NCBI GenBank assembly: GCA_934157235.1
Contig: CAKPHH010000005.1
Span: 38,300-102,299 of the forward strand
Length of the DNA stretch: 64,000 bases
Direction of reading: 5' to 3'
Source of the DNA: an uncultured Bacilli bacterium
Lineage (GTDB): Bacteria > Bacillota_I > Bacilli_A > RF39 > UBA660
A program made the translations under genes and the position numbers. The notes below the pieces were generated by a model. The model worked only from the letters and a program-made list of their open reading frames with translations. It ran no database searches and was not told the DNA's origin. Shown here piece after piece: positions 17,147-26,878 of the stretch (positions are counted from its first letter, which is position 1; each line of letters starts with the position of its first letter).

Positions 17147-17725
17147 TTGGACATAATAAATACATTTATTGAACATAGTACAGAAATTATCTCAAATGGT
17201 GGAATTCTTTTAGGTATGTTACTAATAGTATTAGAATCATTTATTCCCATCTTACCATTAAGTGTGTTTGTAGCTTTAAATACTCATACATTTGGACTTT
17301 TACCAGGAATACTAATGTCCTGGCTATCAACTTGTCTTGGCTGTTATATATCATATCTCATTTTTTACTATGTCTCAAACAACATAATTTATAAACATTT
17401 AAGTAAAAAAACTATGAAGAAAGTTGATAAGGCCATTGATAAATTTCAAAATATTTCTTTATCAAATCTAACAGTCATAATAACTTTGCCCTTTACCCCA
17501 GCATTTTTAATAAATATCTTAGCGGGAGTCTCTGGAATGCCTAAAAAGAAATTTCTTCTAGCTATCTTAATTGGTAAAATCTTCATGATAAGTTTTTGGG
17601 GTTATATTGGTAAAAGCCTAGTAGAAAGTATGACTGATATAACTACTATTATCATCATGTCTATTATGATTGTAATAGCTTATATACTATCCAAAATAAT
17701 TGGTAAAAAAGCAAATATAGAATAG
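17147..17725 (+). CDS. DedA/TVP38 (VTT-domain) membrane protein
   Basis: 192 aa from TTG at 17147, preferred because AGAAGGTGG lies 6 nt upstream. A GTG 9 nt earlier is inside that SD. Several membrane helices with the VTT signature PFTPAFLINILAGVSGMPKKKF (in two parts: PFTPAF then AGVSGM) near residues 115-140, and an early re-entrant IVLESFIPILPLSVFVALN segment. DedA/TVP38 proteins are lipid scramblases or transporters of the cytoplasmic membrane. Followed 10 nt later by rmuC. Confidence 0.8.
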   Translation: MDIINTFIEHSTEIISNGGILLGMLLIVLESFIPILPLSVFVALNTHTFGLLPGILMSWLSTCLGCYISYLIFYYVSNNIIYKHLSKKTMKKVDKAIDKFQNISLSNLTVIITLPFTPAFLINILAGVSGMPKKKFLLAILIGKIFMISFWGYIGKSLVESMTDITTIIIMSIMIVIAYILSKIIGKKANIE

Positions 17726-17735
17726 GAGAGTACTC

Positions 17736-18833
17736 ATGGAATATATAATTATCATCTTATTAATAATAAATGTTATACTTACTATAATTTCTCTATTCAA
17801 AAATATTAACGAAAGTAATATAACTGAAAGATTAGGAAAACTAGAAGTAAGTATGATGAAAGAAATGGGAGACTTTAAATCAGATTTAAATCGCAACCTA
17901 ACAAAAGATTTCACTTCCCTAAATGAACAACTAGAAAGAAGGCTAATTGCTATTAACGAGAGAGTAAATGAAAGACTAGATCAAAACTTTGAAAAAACTA
18001 ATAAAACTTTTATGAATGTTATTGAACGTCTTTCTAAAATAGATGAAGCTCAAAAGAAAATAGAAAATCTTTCTACCGACATTGTTAGTCTCCAAAGTAT
18101 TTTAACCGACAAAAAAACTCGTGGTATTTTTGGTGAAGTAAACTTAAAACATATTTTAACTAGTGTTTTTGGTGAAAAAAATGACAACATCTTTAGACTT
18201 CAATACACTTTAAGTACTGGTGTAATTGCTGACTCTGTTGTCTTTGCTCCTGAACCTCTTGGAACTATTGCTATTGACTCTAAATTTCCGTTAGAGCACT
18301 ACCAACTAATGGTTGATAAAAAAATACCTGCTAATATTAGAGAAACTTATGAAAAACTCTTTAAACAAGACATGAAAAAGCATATTGATGCCATTAGTAA
18401 TAAATACATAATTCCTGGTGAAACCGCCGATCAAGCGATACTTTTTTTACCAGCCGAAGCTATCTTTGCTGAAATAAATGCCTATCATCAAGATATAATT
18501 GACTATTCATACAAGAAAAAAGTTTGGATAACTAGCCCAACAACTTTAATTTCTACTTTAACAGTAGTCGAAATGATTATTAAAAACATGGAAAGAGATA
18601 AATATACCTCAATTATCCATGAAGAGTTAAATAAACTAGGCCTTGAGTTTGCTAGGTACAAAGAACGTTGGGATAAACTAGCACGAAGTATTCAAACTGT
18701 AAATAAAGATGTTGAAAATGTCTCTATTACCACAGATAAAATAACTAAAAAATTTGAAACTATTAATAGAGTAGAATTAAAAAATGAATCTTCCCCAAAA
18801 AAGGAGTTAGACTATAAAGAAGAGGAGGAATAA
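17736..18833 (+). CDS. rmuC: RmuC-family DNA recombination protein
   Basis: 365 aa. An N-terminal membrane helix (residues 3-20) precedes a coiled coil (about 30-130). The RmuC nuclease-like core follows, with GIFGEVNLKHIL, DSVVFAPEPLGTIAIDSKFPLEHY and FLPAEAIFAEIN. RmuC limits inversions at short repeats in E. coli and is thought to be a PD-(D/E)XK-type nuclease; the D-SK-P segment here matches. It ends one base before the next ATG, so it is co-transcribed with it. Confidence 0.9.
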   Translation: MEYIIIILLIINVILTIISLFKNINESNITERLGKLEVSMMKEMGDFKSDLNRNLTKDFTSLNEQLERRLIAINERVNERLDQNFEKTNKTFMNVIERLSKIDEAQKKIENLSTDIVSLQSILTDKKTRGIFGEVNLKHILTSVFGEKNDNIFRLQYTLSTGVIADSVVFAPEPLGTIAIDSKFPLEHYQLMVDKKIPANIRETYEKLFKQDMKKHIDAISNKYIIPGETADQAILFLPAEAIFAEINAYHQDIIDYSYKKKVWITSPTTLISTLTVVEMIIKNMERDKYTSIIHEELNKLGLEFARYKERWDKLARSIQTVNKDVENVSITTDKITKKFETINRVELKNESSPKKELDYKEEEE

Positions 18834-18834
18834 T

Positions 18835-19962
18835 ATGAATTCCAAAAATCCTTTAGAATCATTTTATGACGATTCATCTGAAAAAGAAGAAAATGACTTC
18901 TTCCAAGGAAGTGTCTTTGACTCTTTTGATATCGATGATCAAGACAATTCTGAAAATAAAATTAACAATAATATAAATATTGTTCCTTTAAACGAAACTA
19001 CCGAACAAAAACAATCTTCATCTTCTATTCCTACCAAACAACCTAATAAGTTTCCATCAATTAATAATTTTCAAAGAAAAAATTTGGTGATGACTTTTGT
19101 TGGTTTCAAATATGAAACATTCTGTAAAAAGAACTTTAGTACTGAAGCTCTTATCCTTGCTGAGTACTATTTATTTTATCGTCGTATGAATATTTTGGCT
19201 TTAATAATACTTCTTTTAAGAACAGCTGTTTTTATTTTTATTAATCCTTTGTTATCGTTTATTTTTAATATTATTTTAGCATTTACTTTTAATAAGCTTT
19301 ATTTAAACTACGCTAAATATAAAGTAGATAAATTAATTAGTAGCAATCAAGATATTCCTTATGAAAAATTAAGAGAATTAGTCCTAAATGCCGGTGAAGT
19401 AAAACCATCATCTGCCATAAGTGCCTTTATTATAAATGCTTTAGTTTCTCTAGTTGCCTTAATTATTATAAGTGCTGCTGATGTAACAAACGGACCATTT
19501 TCTAATTTTAATATTTTTGCTTTACTAGGAAAAAATCCTAAGTTTGATGGCCAGATTCAATATGAAGAAAATGTAAATATCAATAAATATTATGAGATAG
19601 TCATGCCTGAAGACATTAAAAATGAGCATTCTAATAATACAATTGGTGGCATAAAGACCAATCCTGATTCTACTTTTAGTAATTGTAGTTATAAATTCAA
19701 TGTCTTAAAAAACTATACCGATGCCAAAGATTTGGCTAATCAAATGTCTAAATACTATAACACTAGTAAACCGCAAGAACTCCAAATAAATAGTATCACT
19801 TGGTACTACATAAAATATGAAAGCAACGAAACAGTAAACGTCTATTTAACTTCCCGTAACAAGAGAGTTTATATGTACGAATTTACTAGTGAAAAAGATT
19901 CTAATTTAACTACTTGTGATAGTTACAATGAAAGTATAATCAATTCTATATTTTACAATTAA
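18835..19962 (+). CDS. Multi-helix membrane protein of unknown function
   Basis: 375 aa; SD AGAGGAGGA inside the end of rmuC. The first 85 residues are polar and Asp/Ser/Asn-rich (disordered). Hydrophobic segments at about 118-145 and 198-218 follow, then an extracytoplasmic C-terminal domain with two Cys (in SNCSYKF and TTCDSY) that could pair. I do not recognise the family. It is closed by a terminator right at its stop. Confidence 0.6.
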   Translation: MNSKNPLESFYDDSSEKEENDFFQGSVFDSFDIDDQDNSENKINNNINIVPLNETTEQKQSSSSIPTKQPNKFPSINNFQRKNLVMTFVGFKYETFCKKNFSTEALILAEYYLFYRRMNILALIILLLRTAVFIFINPLLSFIFNIILAFTFNKLYLNYAKYKVDKLISSNQDIPYEKLRELVLNAGEVKPSSAISAFIINALVSLVALIIISAADVTNGPFSNFNIFALLGKNPKFDGQIQYEENVNINKYYEIVMPEDIKNEHSNNTIGGIKTNPDSTFSNCSYKFNVLKNYTDAKDLANQMSKYYNTSKPQELQINSITWYYIKYESNETVNVYLTSRNKRVYMYEFTSEKDSNLTTCDSYNESIINSIFYN

Positions 19963-19983
19963 AGCACTTCTTCGTGCTTTTTT
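19961..19983 (+). terminator. Intrinsic terminator
   Basis: Stem AAAGCAC / GTGCTTT with a TTCTTC loop, then T residues. Confidence 0.85.
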
Positions 19984-20020
19984 CATGCGTAAAAAAATCT
20001 AATCTAGCATAAATTTTATT

Positions 20021-20233
20021 ATGATAACAAAAATAATGATCATGTTAATAGCCGCTCTTTTTATGATAATTGGCCTAACATATATAATTATATACATTAA
20101 TTTATTTGCATTTGGTTATACTATAAAAGAATACTTAAGTTTTATACTAAACCAACCCAGCTGCTGGCTTTATATAATTGGTTTATTAACCGAAATAATA
20201 ATTGTTTATACTTGGAAAGGAAAAAGAAAATGA
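20021..20233 (+). CDS. Small two-helix membrane protein, unknown
   Basis: 70 aa with two hydrophobic helices (about 3-28 and 45-62) and a basic end (WKGKRK). There is no clear SD before the ATG, and the end overlaps the next gene by 4 nt. That overlap and the codon use suggest a real gene coupled to it. Function unknown. Confidence 0.45.
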   Translation: MITKIMIMLIAALFMIIGLTYIIIYINLFAFGYTIKEYLSFILNQPSCWLYIIGLLTEIIIVYTWKGKRK

Positions 20234-20874
20234 ATTATATATATGACATATTATTAAATTTTAATGATCCTGAGAATTATTTTGAATTTTACGAATGGAA
20301 AGAAGATGATTGCTTTGAAAACATCAAAAGAATACCTTTAATAAGAATTTCTAAAGAAACAATGCAGAATTTCCTATCTTGTAAAATAAAGGTATCTTCT
20401 GAACTTTTAAATTTCTTAAAAGGAAATACCATTTCTTATAAAAATAAAAAAGATATAAAATATGGTTGTCTATTCTGTGATTTAAATAAAGTAATTGCCT
20501 TAGAATTCAATAGTAAAGGCCTCGTAATAGGGAAGAGTACTTTATTATTAGATGAGGAAGAAGATGTAATTGATGAAACTACTTTATTAGATGAAGAAGA
20601 AGTAGAATATGAAGTACTGGAAACATATCAAGACACACTCTTTTTAACCAGAGATGAACTTTTTAAAAGAAACTATCTTTTAAAAGAACTTGAATCTCTA
20701 AACGATAGTAAGGACTATGATAAATTCAATTACTTATATGAAGAGGTTTTTTCTAAAGATAATTTATCTTTTCCTGAAAGATTAAATAGATTTATAAGTG
20801 AAATAAAAGACAATTATAGTAATAATTTTAATGAATTATTTGAAATTATTAGATTAACATACACAAAAAAATAG
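20230..20874 (+). CDS. Acidic cytoplasmic protein of unknown function
   Basis: 214 aa from ATG at 20230, which has AAAGGA 8 nt upstream; a TTG at 20212 has no SD. Soluble, with an acidic middle in which TLLLDEEED and TTLLDEEEV repeat within ~20 residues (about 105-130), then a helical C-terminal half. I do not recognise it. Convergent with trpS, sharing a bidirectional terminator. Confidence 0.55.
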   Translation: MNYIYDILLNFNDPENYFEFYEWKEDDCFENIKRIPLIRISKETMQNFLSCKIKVSSELLNFLKGNTISYKNKKDIKYGCLFCDLNKVIALEFNSKGLVIGKSTLLLDEEEDVIDETTLLDEEEVEYEVLETYQDTLFLTRDELFKRNYLLKELESLNDSKDYDKFNYLYEEVFSKDNLSFPERLNRFISEIKDNYSNNFNELFEIIRLTYTKK

Positions 20875-20897
20875 ATTACCTATTAGTAATCTATTTT
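20868..20897. terminator. Bidirectional terminator between the acidic-protein gene and trpS
   Basis: 12-bp stem AAAATAGATTAC / GTAATCTATTTT with a 6-nt loop and A/T tails. It overlaps the stop codons of both convergent genes. Confidence 0.8.
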
Positions 20898-21884
20898 CAT
20901 TGCCTTTTTAACTTTTTTCATTTGTTCTTCAGCTTTCTTTTTAGCAGCTTCTGTTCCTTCTTTAAGTATTTTATCAACTAACTCCGGATTATCATCATAA
21001 TATTTTCTTTTTTCCTTTATTGGTTTTAAAAATTCATTCATAGCCGCAATAAGTTCTCTCTTACATTGAACACAACCCCTAGAACCAGCCTTACATTCTT
21101 TACAAATATTATTAATATTTTCTTCTTTATTAACTAATTTATGATAGTAATAAACCATACATACATCAGGATTAGCTGGATCATCTTTTTTTATCTTACT
21201 TGGATCAGTAACAGCACTCATAATCTTTTTTGTAATTGTTTCTTCATCATCAACTAAATAAATAGCATTACCTAAACTTTTACCCATCTTATCATTACCA
21301 TCAAGTCCTTTAACTCTAGTAGTATTACTCAATACTTGTTCTGGCTCTTTTAATACTTCACCATAGATTGAATTAAACTTTCTTACTATTTCACGACATT
21401 GTTCTATTAAAGGTAATTGGTCATCTCCAACAGGAACTTTTTCTCCATCAAAAGCTGTGATATCAGCAGCCTGTGAAACAGGGTAACCTAAAAATCCATA
21501 TGTAATAGATTCTCCATCGTTTCCAAAAAGTTCTTTCTTCTGAGCAATTTCTGTTTTAACAGTAGGGTTCCTTTCAAGTCTTGCAACTGTTACTAAATTT
21601 GAATAAAAAACTGTAAGTTCAGCAATTTCTGGTATCTTAGACTGAATAAAAATATGTACCTTATCAGGATCAATTCCAATAGATAATAAATCTTTAGTAA
21701 TCTCATAAACATTAGTTCTTACTTTATCAGGATTATTAAAATTATCAGTTAAAGCTTGAACATCAGCAATCTCTAAATAAAAGTCATAATCATTTTGTAA
21801 CTTAACATAGTTTTGTCCAGCTCCAAAATAATGTCCTAAATGTAAATTGCCGGTAGGACGTAATCCGGTTAAAATTGTTTGCAT
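20883..21884 (-). CDS. trpS: Tryptophanyl-tRNA synthetase
   Basis: 333 aa. The class I signature is PTGNLHLGHYFGA near the N-terminus and the KMSKS equivalent is DKMGKSLGN near residue 195. It contains the GDDQLPLIEQCREI stretch typical of bacterial TrpRS, and a Cys pair region (CKECKAGSRGCVQC) near 270. SD GAGGT precedes the start. It charges tRNA-Trp. Expression is controlled by the T-box leader upstream on the same strand. Confidence 0.96.
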   Translation of the reverse strand: MQTILTGLRPTGNLHLGHYFGAGQNYVKLQNDYDFYLEIADVQALTDNFNNPDKVRTNVYEITKDLLSIGIDPDKVHIFIQSKIPEIAELTVFYSNLVTVARLERNPTVKTEIAQKKELFGNDGESITYGFLGYPVSQAADITAFDGEKVPVGDDQLPLIEQCREIVRKFNSIYGEVLKEPEQVLSNTTRVKGLDGNDKMGKSLGNAIYLVDDEETITKKIMSAVTDPSKIKKDDPANPDVCMVYYYHKLVNKEENINNICKECKAGSRGCVQCKRELIAAMNEFLKPIKEKRKYYDDNPELVDKILKEGTEAAKKKAEEQMKKVKKAMKIDY

Positions 21885-21975
21885 ATATTTACCTCATTTC
21901 TTTCTCTTATTTTATTTTTTTTACTCTAATTAAAGCACCATCGCTTAACATAAATAAACATCTAATCAACTCCTA

Positions 21976-22210
21976 AAATAAAAAGACTCCATCCTAATAT
22001 AGGACAAGAGTCTTGTGCCACCTAACATAGTTCGTATACTATCATATACGTTCAACTTATAACGGAAGAATACCCGATCCTTTATACTATAATTTCCAAA
22101 GGACACTCGTTAGTCCATTCAATATTCCGCCATTACAATTTTCCACCTAACAATTGCTCTCTCTAAATGCAAAGAATATTTACTAATCTAACTCATTGCT
22201 TTAATAACTA
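21976..22210 (-). promoter_or_regulatory. Tryptophan T-box riboswitch of trpS
   Basis: On the minus strand the leader holds a specifier codon TGG (22117-22115) in a GAATGGAC context and a T-box core AGGTGGCAC (22023-22015). A terminator stem follows, AAGACTC / GAGTCTT (22014-21983) with a T-tract. The UGGC of the T-box pairs with GCCA, the end of tRNA-Trp, whose discriminator base is G. Both specificity elements therefore agree with trpS. Confidence 0.92.
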
Positions 22211-22215
22211 AATTG

Positions 22216-22244
22216 ATTCTATCACAACCATTTATAAAAGTCAA
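22216..22244 (-). promoter_or_regulatory. Promoter of the trpS leader
   Basis: Minus strand TTGACT (22244-22239), 17 nt spacer, TAGAAT (22221-22216), placing transcription start near 22209. Confidence 0.7.
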
Positions 22245-22292
22245 ATTTCTCTTTTTAATGGTTCACTATCAATAAATTCCCTAACAAAAAGG

Positions 22293-22321
22293 TTGTCTAA
22301 AAAATAAATATAAGATATAAT
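22293..22321 (+). promoter_or_regulatory. Promoter of tig
   Basis: TTGTCT (22293-22298), 17 nt, TATAAT (22316-22321), then GGAGGG and ATG at 22344. Confidence 0.7.
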
Positions 22322-22343
22322 ATTAGAAGTTGGAGGGATATAT

Positions 22344-23639
22344 ATGGCAAAAGAAACAAAAACAAAAGAAATTAAAGAAGAAACAAAGAAAAATGTTCAT
22401 ACTGTACCAGTTAAAATAGAAGGAGAAGAATGGAACAAAGCTCTAGATCAAGCTTTTGCAAAAAAACAAAAAGAAGTAAAAGTTGATGGCTTCCGTCCAG
22501 GAAAAGTACCAAGAGATATTTTTGAAAAACATTTTGGTAAAGAATCATTATTTATAGAAGCTGCTAATTTATTATTACAAGTTGCTTATGTAAAAGCAAT
22601 GGAAGAATCAAAATTAATACCAGTTGTACAACCTTCTGTAGATTTTAAAAATGTTGATGAAAATGGTATAGAATTTGAATTTAAAATTATTACTAAACCA
22701 AGTGTAAAGGTTAAAAAGTATAAAGGTCTAAATATTAAACCTGAAAAAGTTGAAGTAACAGATGAAGAAGTAAATCATGAACTTGGTCATTTATTAGAAA
22801 GATATACTGAATTAGTAACTAAAGAAGATGGAACTGTTGAAAACGGTGATGTTGCTGTTATCGATTTTGAAGGTTTCAAAGATGGTGTAGCTTTCGATGG
22901 TGGTAAAGGAGAAAACTATTCTCTAGAAATAGGCTCTCATACATTTATTCCTGGCTTTGAAGAACAAGTTGCTGGTATGAAAGTAGGAGAAGAAAAAGAT
23001 ATTGAATTAACTTTCCCAGAAGATTATGGTGCTAAAGACTTAGCTGGTCAAAAAGTAGTATTCAAAGTTAAAGTTAATGAAATTAAAACAAAAGAAAATA
23101 GAGAATTAGATGAAGAATTCTTCGAGGATTTAGCTATGGAAGGTGTAAATTCTGAAGAAACTTTAAAAGAAGAAATTAAAAAGTCAATCGCTGCTCAAAA
23201 AGAAGTAGATGTTGAAAATAATTATATTGATAAAATTTTAGAAGAAGTTGCTAAAAATGTTGAAGTAGACATCCCAGAAGAAATGGTTGAAGAAGAAGTA
23301 GATAGATTAATTCATAGATTTGAAGAACAAATGAAAATGCAAGGAATTTCTCTAGATTTATATTATCAATTCACTAATTCAACAGAAAAAGATTTAAGAG
23401 ATCACATGGAAAAAGAAGCTTATGCTAACGTATTATACCGTTTAATGTTAGAAGAAATCATGAATCTAGAAAAAATCGAAGTATCTGAAGAAGAAGCTGA
23501 TAAAGAGGCTGATGAATTAGCTAAGAAATATCAAATGGAAAAAGAAGAATTCTTAAAACAATTTGGTGGCTTAGATATGATTCAATACGACTTAGAAATG
23601 CGTAAAACAATAGATTTATTAAAAGAATTAAATAAATAA
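22344..23639 (+). CDS. tig: Trigger factor (ribosome-bound chaperone/prolyl isomerase)
   Basis: 431 aa, the usual family length. The N-terminal ribosome-binding domain has the DGFRPGKVP signature (about residues 48-56). The FKBP-type PPIase domain covers about 150-245 (VAVIDFEGFKDG, IPGFEEQVAGM, FPEDYGAKDLAGQ) and a long helical C-terminal arm follows. It receives nascent chains at the ribosome exit. The gene has its own promoter and terminator and is followed by lon, a common pairing of chaperone and protease. Confidence 0.97.
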   Translation: MAKETKTKEIKEETKKNVHTVPVKIEGEEWNKALDQAFAKKQKEVKVDGFRPGKVPRDIFEKHFGKESLFIEAANLLLQVAYVKAMEESKLIPVVQPSVDFKNVDENGIEFEFKIITKPSVKVKKYKGLNIKPEKVEVTDEEVNHELGHLLERYTELVTKEDGTVENGDVAVIDFEGFKDGVAFDGGKGENYSLEIGSHTFIPGFEEQVAGMKVGEEKDIELTFPEDYGAKDLAGQKVVFKVKVNEIKTKENRELDEEFFEDLAMEGVNSEETLKEEIKKSIAAQKEVDVENNYIDKILEEVAKNVEVDIPEEMVEEEVDRLIHRFEEQMKMQGISLDLYYQFTNSTEKDLRDHMEKEAYANVLYRLMLEEIMNLEKIEVSEEEADKEADELAKKYQMEKEEFLKQFGGLDMIQYDLEMRKTIDLLKELNK

Positions 23640-23664
23640 AAGGTGATTCTCAATCACTTTTTAT
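23638..23664 (+). terminator. Intrinsic terminator after tig
   Basis: Stem AAAAGGTGATT / AATCACTTTTT (one G-T wobble), CTC loop, T-rich tail. Confidence 0.75.
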
Positions 23665-23714
23665 TTTCTTTTAGGAGAATAATCTTAATTTATGTAAAAT
23701 AATGCAAAATTGCT

Positions 23715-23742
23715 TTGAAAAAAACAAAAATTCATATATAAT
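23715..23742 (+). promoter_or_regulatory. Promoter of lon
   Basis: TTGAAA (23715-23720), 16 nt spacer, TATAAT (23737-23742). No obvious heat-shock inverted repeat (CIRCE) is visible. Confidence 0.65.
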
Positions 23743-23777
23743 AAAAAGCAGTATTAAAAATTTGGAGGTGAATATCC

Positions 23778-26075
23778 TTGAAAAGTGAGAAGCTACGAGT
23801 TTTAATTATTAATGATATGGTCATCTTTCCAAATAACGAAGTTAGAATTGAATATGACAAAAATATTGATAAACATATGCATGAAACTTTTGATTGTGAT
23901 GATGAACTTATCTTAATTGTAAATCCTCTTAATGAGGAATCTCTAGATATCACCTCATTACCAAATTATGGAGTATTGGGACGCATAAAGTTAAAATTAA
24001 ATGTTCCAAATGGTAAAACAAGGGTAGTACTTGAAGGTCTAGATAGGGTTGAAATAACAAACTATACTTTTGAAAATAACAATTATGAAGCCGATTATAA
24101 TCATGTAGACATAAAAGAAAATAAAGATAGTGAAAAATATTCACGTATCTTAATAAAACACTTAGAACGCTATATTAATAAAGTTCCCTATATTGGAAAT
24201 GCAATCATGAGCCAATTAAATAATGTCTCTGGACTTGATGAACTATGTGATTTAATTGCCTCATTTCTAACTATAGATTATCATAAAAAGAAAAAATACA
24301 TCACGATAATAGATCCAATCGAAAGATGTAAACTTTTAATTGAAGATATGAATGAGGATCTTCAATTAGTTGCTCTAGAACAAAAAATTGAATCGGAAGT
24401 AGAAAAAGAATTAAATGAAACCCAAAAAGAATATTTCTTAAGAGAAAAAATCAAAGCTATGCAACGCGAACTAGGGGAGACAAATAGTAAAGATGATGAA
24501 GTAGTTCGCTTAAGAAAAAAAGTTGCTAAATTAAAGTGTAACGCCAAAGTAAAAGAAAAAATAAATCGTGAACTTGCTAGGTATGAAGCCATAAATAGTA
24601 ATTCTCCTGAATTAGGTATGATTAGAGAGTATTTAGATTGGTTATTAAATCTCCCATGGAATAACTATACTAAGGATAATGAAGATTTAAGTAAAGTAAA
24701 AGCTATTTTGGATAGTTCCCATTATGCCCTAGATGAAGTCAAAACACGTATCATAGAATACTTAGCAGTCAAGCAAAATACCAAAAACTCTAGAAGTCCC
24801 ATTCTTTGTCTAGTTGGTCCACCAGGAGTTGGAAAAACTTCTCTTGCTATAAGCATTGCAAACAGCTTAAATCGCAAAGTAACAAAAATAAGTGTTGGTG
24901 GTATCAACGATGAAGCAGAAATAATCGGCCATAGAAGAACTTATATCGGTGCTAATCCTGGTCGTATCATACAAGGAATCAGAAGAGCTGGAACCTCTAA
25001 TCCTGTCTTTATAATTGATGAAATTGATAAAATGACAAAAGATATTAAAGGTGACCCTGCTAGTAGTTTACTAGAAGTACTAGATCCTGAACAAAACAAT
25101 AAATTTTCCGATCATTATATAGAAGAAGACTTTGATCTTTCTAAAGTGTTCTTTATCGCAACTGCAAATTACATTGAACAAATTCCTTATGAATTAAGAG
25201 ACCGTTTAGAAATAATTAACTTATCGAGCTATACAGAATATGAAAAGTTAGATATTGCCAAAAGACACTTAGTACCAAAAGAATTAGAAGAACATGGTCT
25301 AACTCCTTTACAAATTCAAATAACAGATGAAGCACTTATGGTCATGATTAGAAATTATACTAAAGAAGCTGGAGTCCGTGAATTAGAAAGAGTAATTGCC
25401 ACTCTTCTTAGAAAAATTGTCAAAGAAATATTATTAGAAAAAAATACTATTTTCTATAAAATAGATGAAAATAATCTCGAAAATTACTTAGGAAAGAAAA
25501 AGTATTTCTATACTGAAAATGCTAACAAAAATGAAATTGGTGTTGTCAATGGTATGGCCTATACTGTTTTTGGTGGCGATATTTTGCCAATAGAAGCAAA
25601 TATCTTTAAGGGAAAAGGCGACCTAATCCTAACAGGATCACTTGGTGAAGTTATGCAAGAATCCTGCCAAATCGCTCTGAGCTATATAAAAGCCAATAAG
25701 GACGAATTTGGAATAGATAGTAAGCTTCTAGAAGAAAATAATATTCATATTCACTTTCCAGAAGGTGCCGTTTCTAAAGATGGACCTTCCGCTGGTATCG
25801 CTATAACAAGTGCTCTAATTAGTGTTTTTACTAAAAAGACCGTTAATTTTAGTATTGCCATGACTGGTGAAATAACACTTCATGGACGAGTCCTTGCTAT
25901 TGGCGGCTTAAAAGAAAAAGTAATCGGTGCCCATCGTGCCGGTATCAAAACAGTCTATCTACCGGTTGAAAATGAAAAAGATATAGAAGAAATTCCTCTG
26001 GATATAAGAAACGATATTAAATTTCACTATGTAAGTAATTACAGTGAAATATATAATGAAATCTTTAATAAGTAA
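23778..26075 (+). CDS. lon: ATP-dependent protease Lon
   Basis: 765 aa from TTG at 23778; GGAGGTG lies 7 nt upstream and no ATG with an SD is nearer. N-terminal LON substrate-binding domain (1-200), helical linker, AAA+ module with Walker A GPPGVGKTS (near 345) and Walker B VFIIDEIDKM, and the Ser-Lys protease domain. Catalytic Ser is in KDGPSAG (near 670) and Lys in LKEKVIGAHRAG (near 713). Degrades damaged and regulatory proteins in the cytoplasm. All catalytic residues are intact. Confidence 0.97.
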   Translation: MKSEKLRVLIINDMVIFPNNEVRIEYDKNIDKHMHETFDCDDELILIVNPLNEESLDITSLPNYGVLGRIKLKLNVPNGKTRVVLEGLDRVEITNYTFENNNYEADYNHVDIKENKDSEKYSRILIKHLERYINKVPYIGNAIMSQLNNVSGLDELCDLIASFLTIDYHKKKKYITIIDPIERCKLLIEDMNEDLQLVALEQKIESEVEKELNETQKEYFLREKIKAMQRELGETNSKDDEVVRLRKKVAKLKCNAKVKEKINRELARYEAINSNSPELGMIREYLDWLLNLPWNNYTKDNEDLSKVKAILDSSHYALDEVKTRIIEYLAVKQNTKNSRSPILCLVGPPGVGKTSLAISIANSLNRKVTKISVGGINDEAEIIGHRRTYIGANPGRIIQGIRRAGTSNPVFIIDEIDKMTKDIKGDPASSLLEVLDPEQNNKFSDHYIEEDFDLSKVFFIATANYIEQIPYELRDRLEIINLSSYTEYEKLDIAKRHLVPKELEEHGLTPLQIQITDEALMVMIRNYTKEAGVRELERVIATLLRKIVKEILLEKNTIFYKIDENNLENYLGKKKYFYTENANKNEIGVVNGMAYTVFGGDILPIEANIFKGKGDLILTGSLGEVMQESCQIALSYIKANKDEFGIDSKLLEENNIHIHFPEGAVSKDGPSAGIAITSALISVFTKKTVNFSIAMTGEITLHGRVLAIGGLKEKVIGAHRAGIKTVYLPVENEKDIEEIPLDIRNDIKFHYVSNYSEIYNEIFNK

Positions 26076-26081
26076 AAACTA

Positions 26082-26107
26082 AAGAAGAATATTAATTCTT
26101 CTTTTTT
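26082..26107 (+). terminator. Intrinsic terminator after lon
   Basis: Stem AAGAAGAAT / ATTCTTCTT followed by T residues. Confidence 0.8.
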
Positions 26108-26131
26108 CATAGGATGATTTAGGAGGATAAT

Positions 26132-26878
26132 ATGAAAAAGATAATAACTTTGAAAAAGAATATAGAATTCCCATCAATGATTGGCGAAATAACCGCCATT
26201 TCCCTAGATCATACTTTGAAATTTGTAGATGAAAGCAACATTACTGGTGAGTTTAAAGTAAGTGGAAATTACAAACTGACTGAAGCCTCACGTCTAGAAG
26301 AAAAATTTGATTATACAATTCCTGTTGAAATAGCCTTAACAGAAAAACTAGATTTAAGTACAGCTAAAATAAGTATTTCGGATTTTTATTATGAAATAGA
26401 AAACGATGAAACAATGATTTGTAACATTGAAGTAAAAATAGAGGGAGTAGAAGTTATAGATATCAAGGAAGAAACAGAAACTTCAACTATTGAACATCCA
26501 AGTATTGAACCAAAGCTCAAAGATATTGAATCAAGTAGAGAAGAAAAAGAGCGAAATACTAAGCCGGATACAAGGGAGTGTGATGCTGATTTGACATTAG
26601 ATACTACTGATATTGAGCCAATAAAGGAAACAAAAGAAGAAAAGGAAGAAGTAGAAACTTCCAAAGAGGAAAAAAGTGTAGGATCTCTTTTTACATCTCT
26701 CGATAGTAGTGAAGAGACCTTCTCAACATATTCAATTTATATACTTCGCCAAGAAGAAACAGTTCAGTCTTTGATTGAAAAATATCATGTTACAAAAGAA
26801 GAATTAGAAAATTATAATGATTTATCTAATTTAACAATTGGCAGTAAAATAATTATTCCAAATACTACAAATGACTAG
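26132..26878 (+). CDS. spoVID: SpoVID-like spore coat morphogenetic protein with C-terminal LysM
   Basis: 248 aa; SD AGGAGG. The first ~110 residues match the SpoVID N-terminal domain in pattern (IGEITAISLD..., ITGEFKVSGNY, later FDYTIPVEI and ISDFYYEIEND). An acidic Glu/Lys/Thr-rich linker (about 110-200) follows, then one LysM domain at the end (IYILRQEETVQSLIEKYHV to IGSKIIIP). SpoVID tethers the coat to the spore surface in Bacillus; its LysM binds a peptidoglycan or lipid II target. This copy is less than half the B. subtilis length, mostly through a shorter linker. The next gene overlaps by 8 nt and is YsxE-like, the B. subtilis partner. Confidence 0.75.
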   Translation: MKKIITLKKNIEFPSMIGEITAISLDHTLKFVDESNITGEFKVSGNYKLTEASRLEEKFDYTIPVEIALTEKLDLSTAKISISDFYYEIENDETMICNIEVKIEGVEVIDIKEETETSTIEHPSIEPKLKDIESSREEKERNTKPDTRECDADLTLDTTDIEPIKETKEEKEEVETSKEEKSVGSLFTSLDSSEETFSTYSIYILRQEETVQSLIEKYHVTKEELENYNDLSNLTIGSKIIIPNTTND

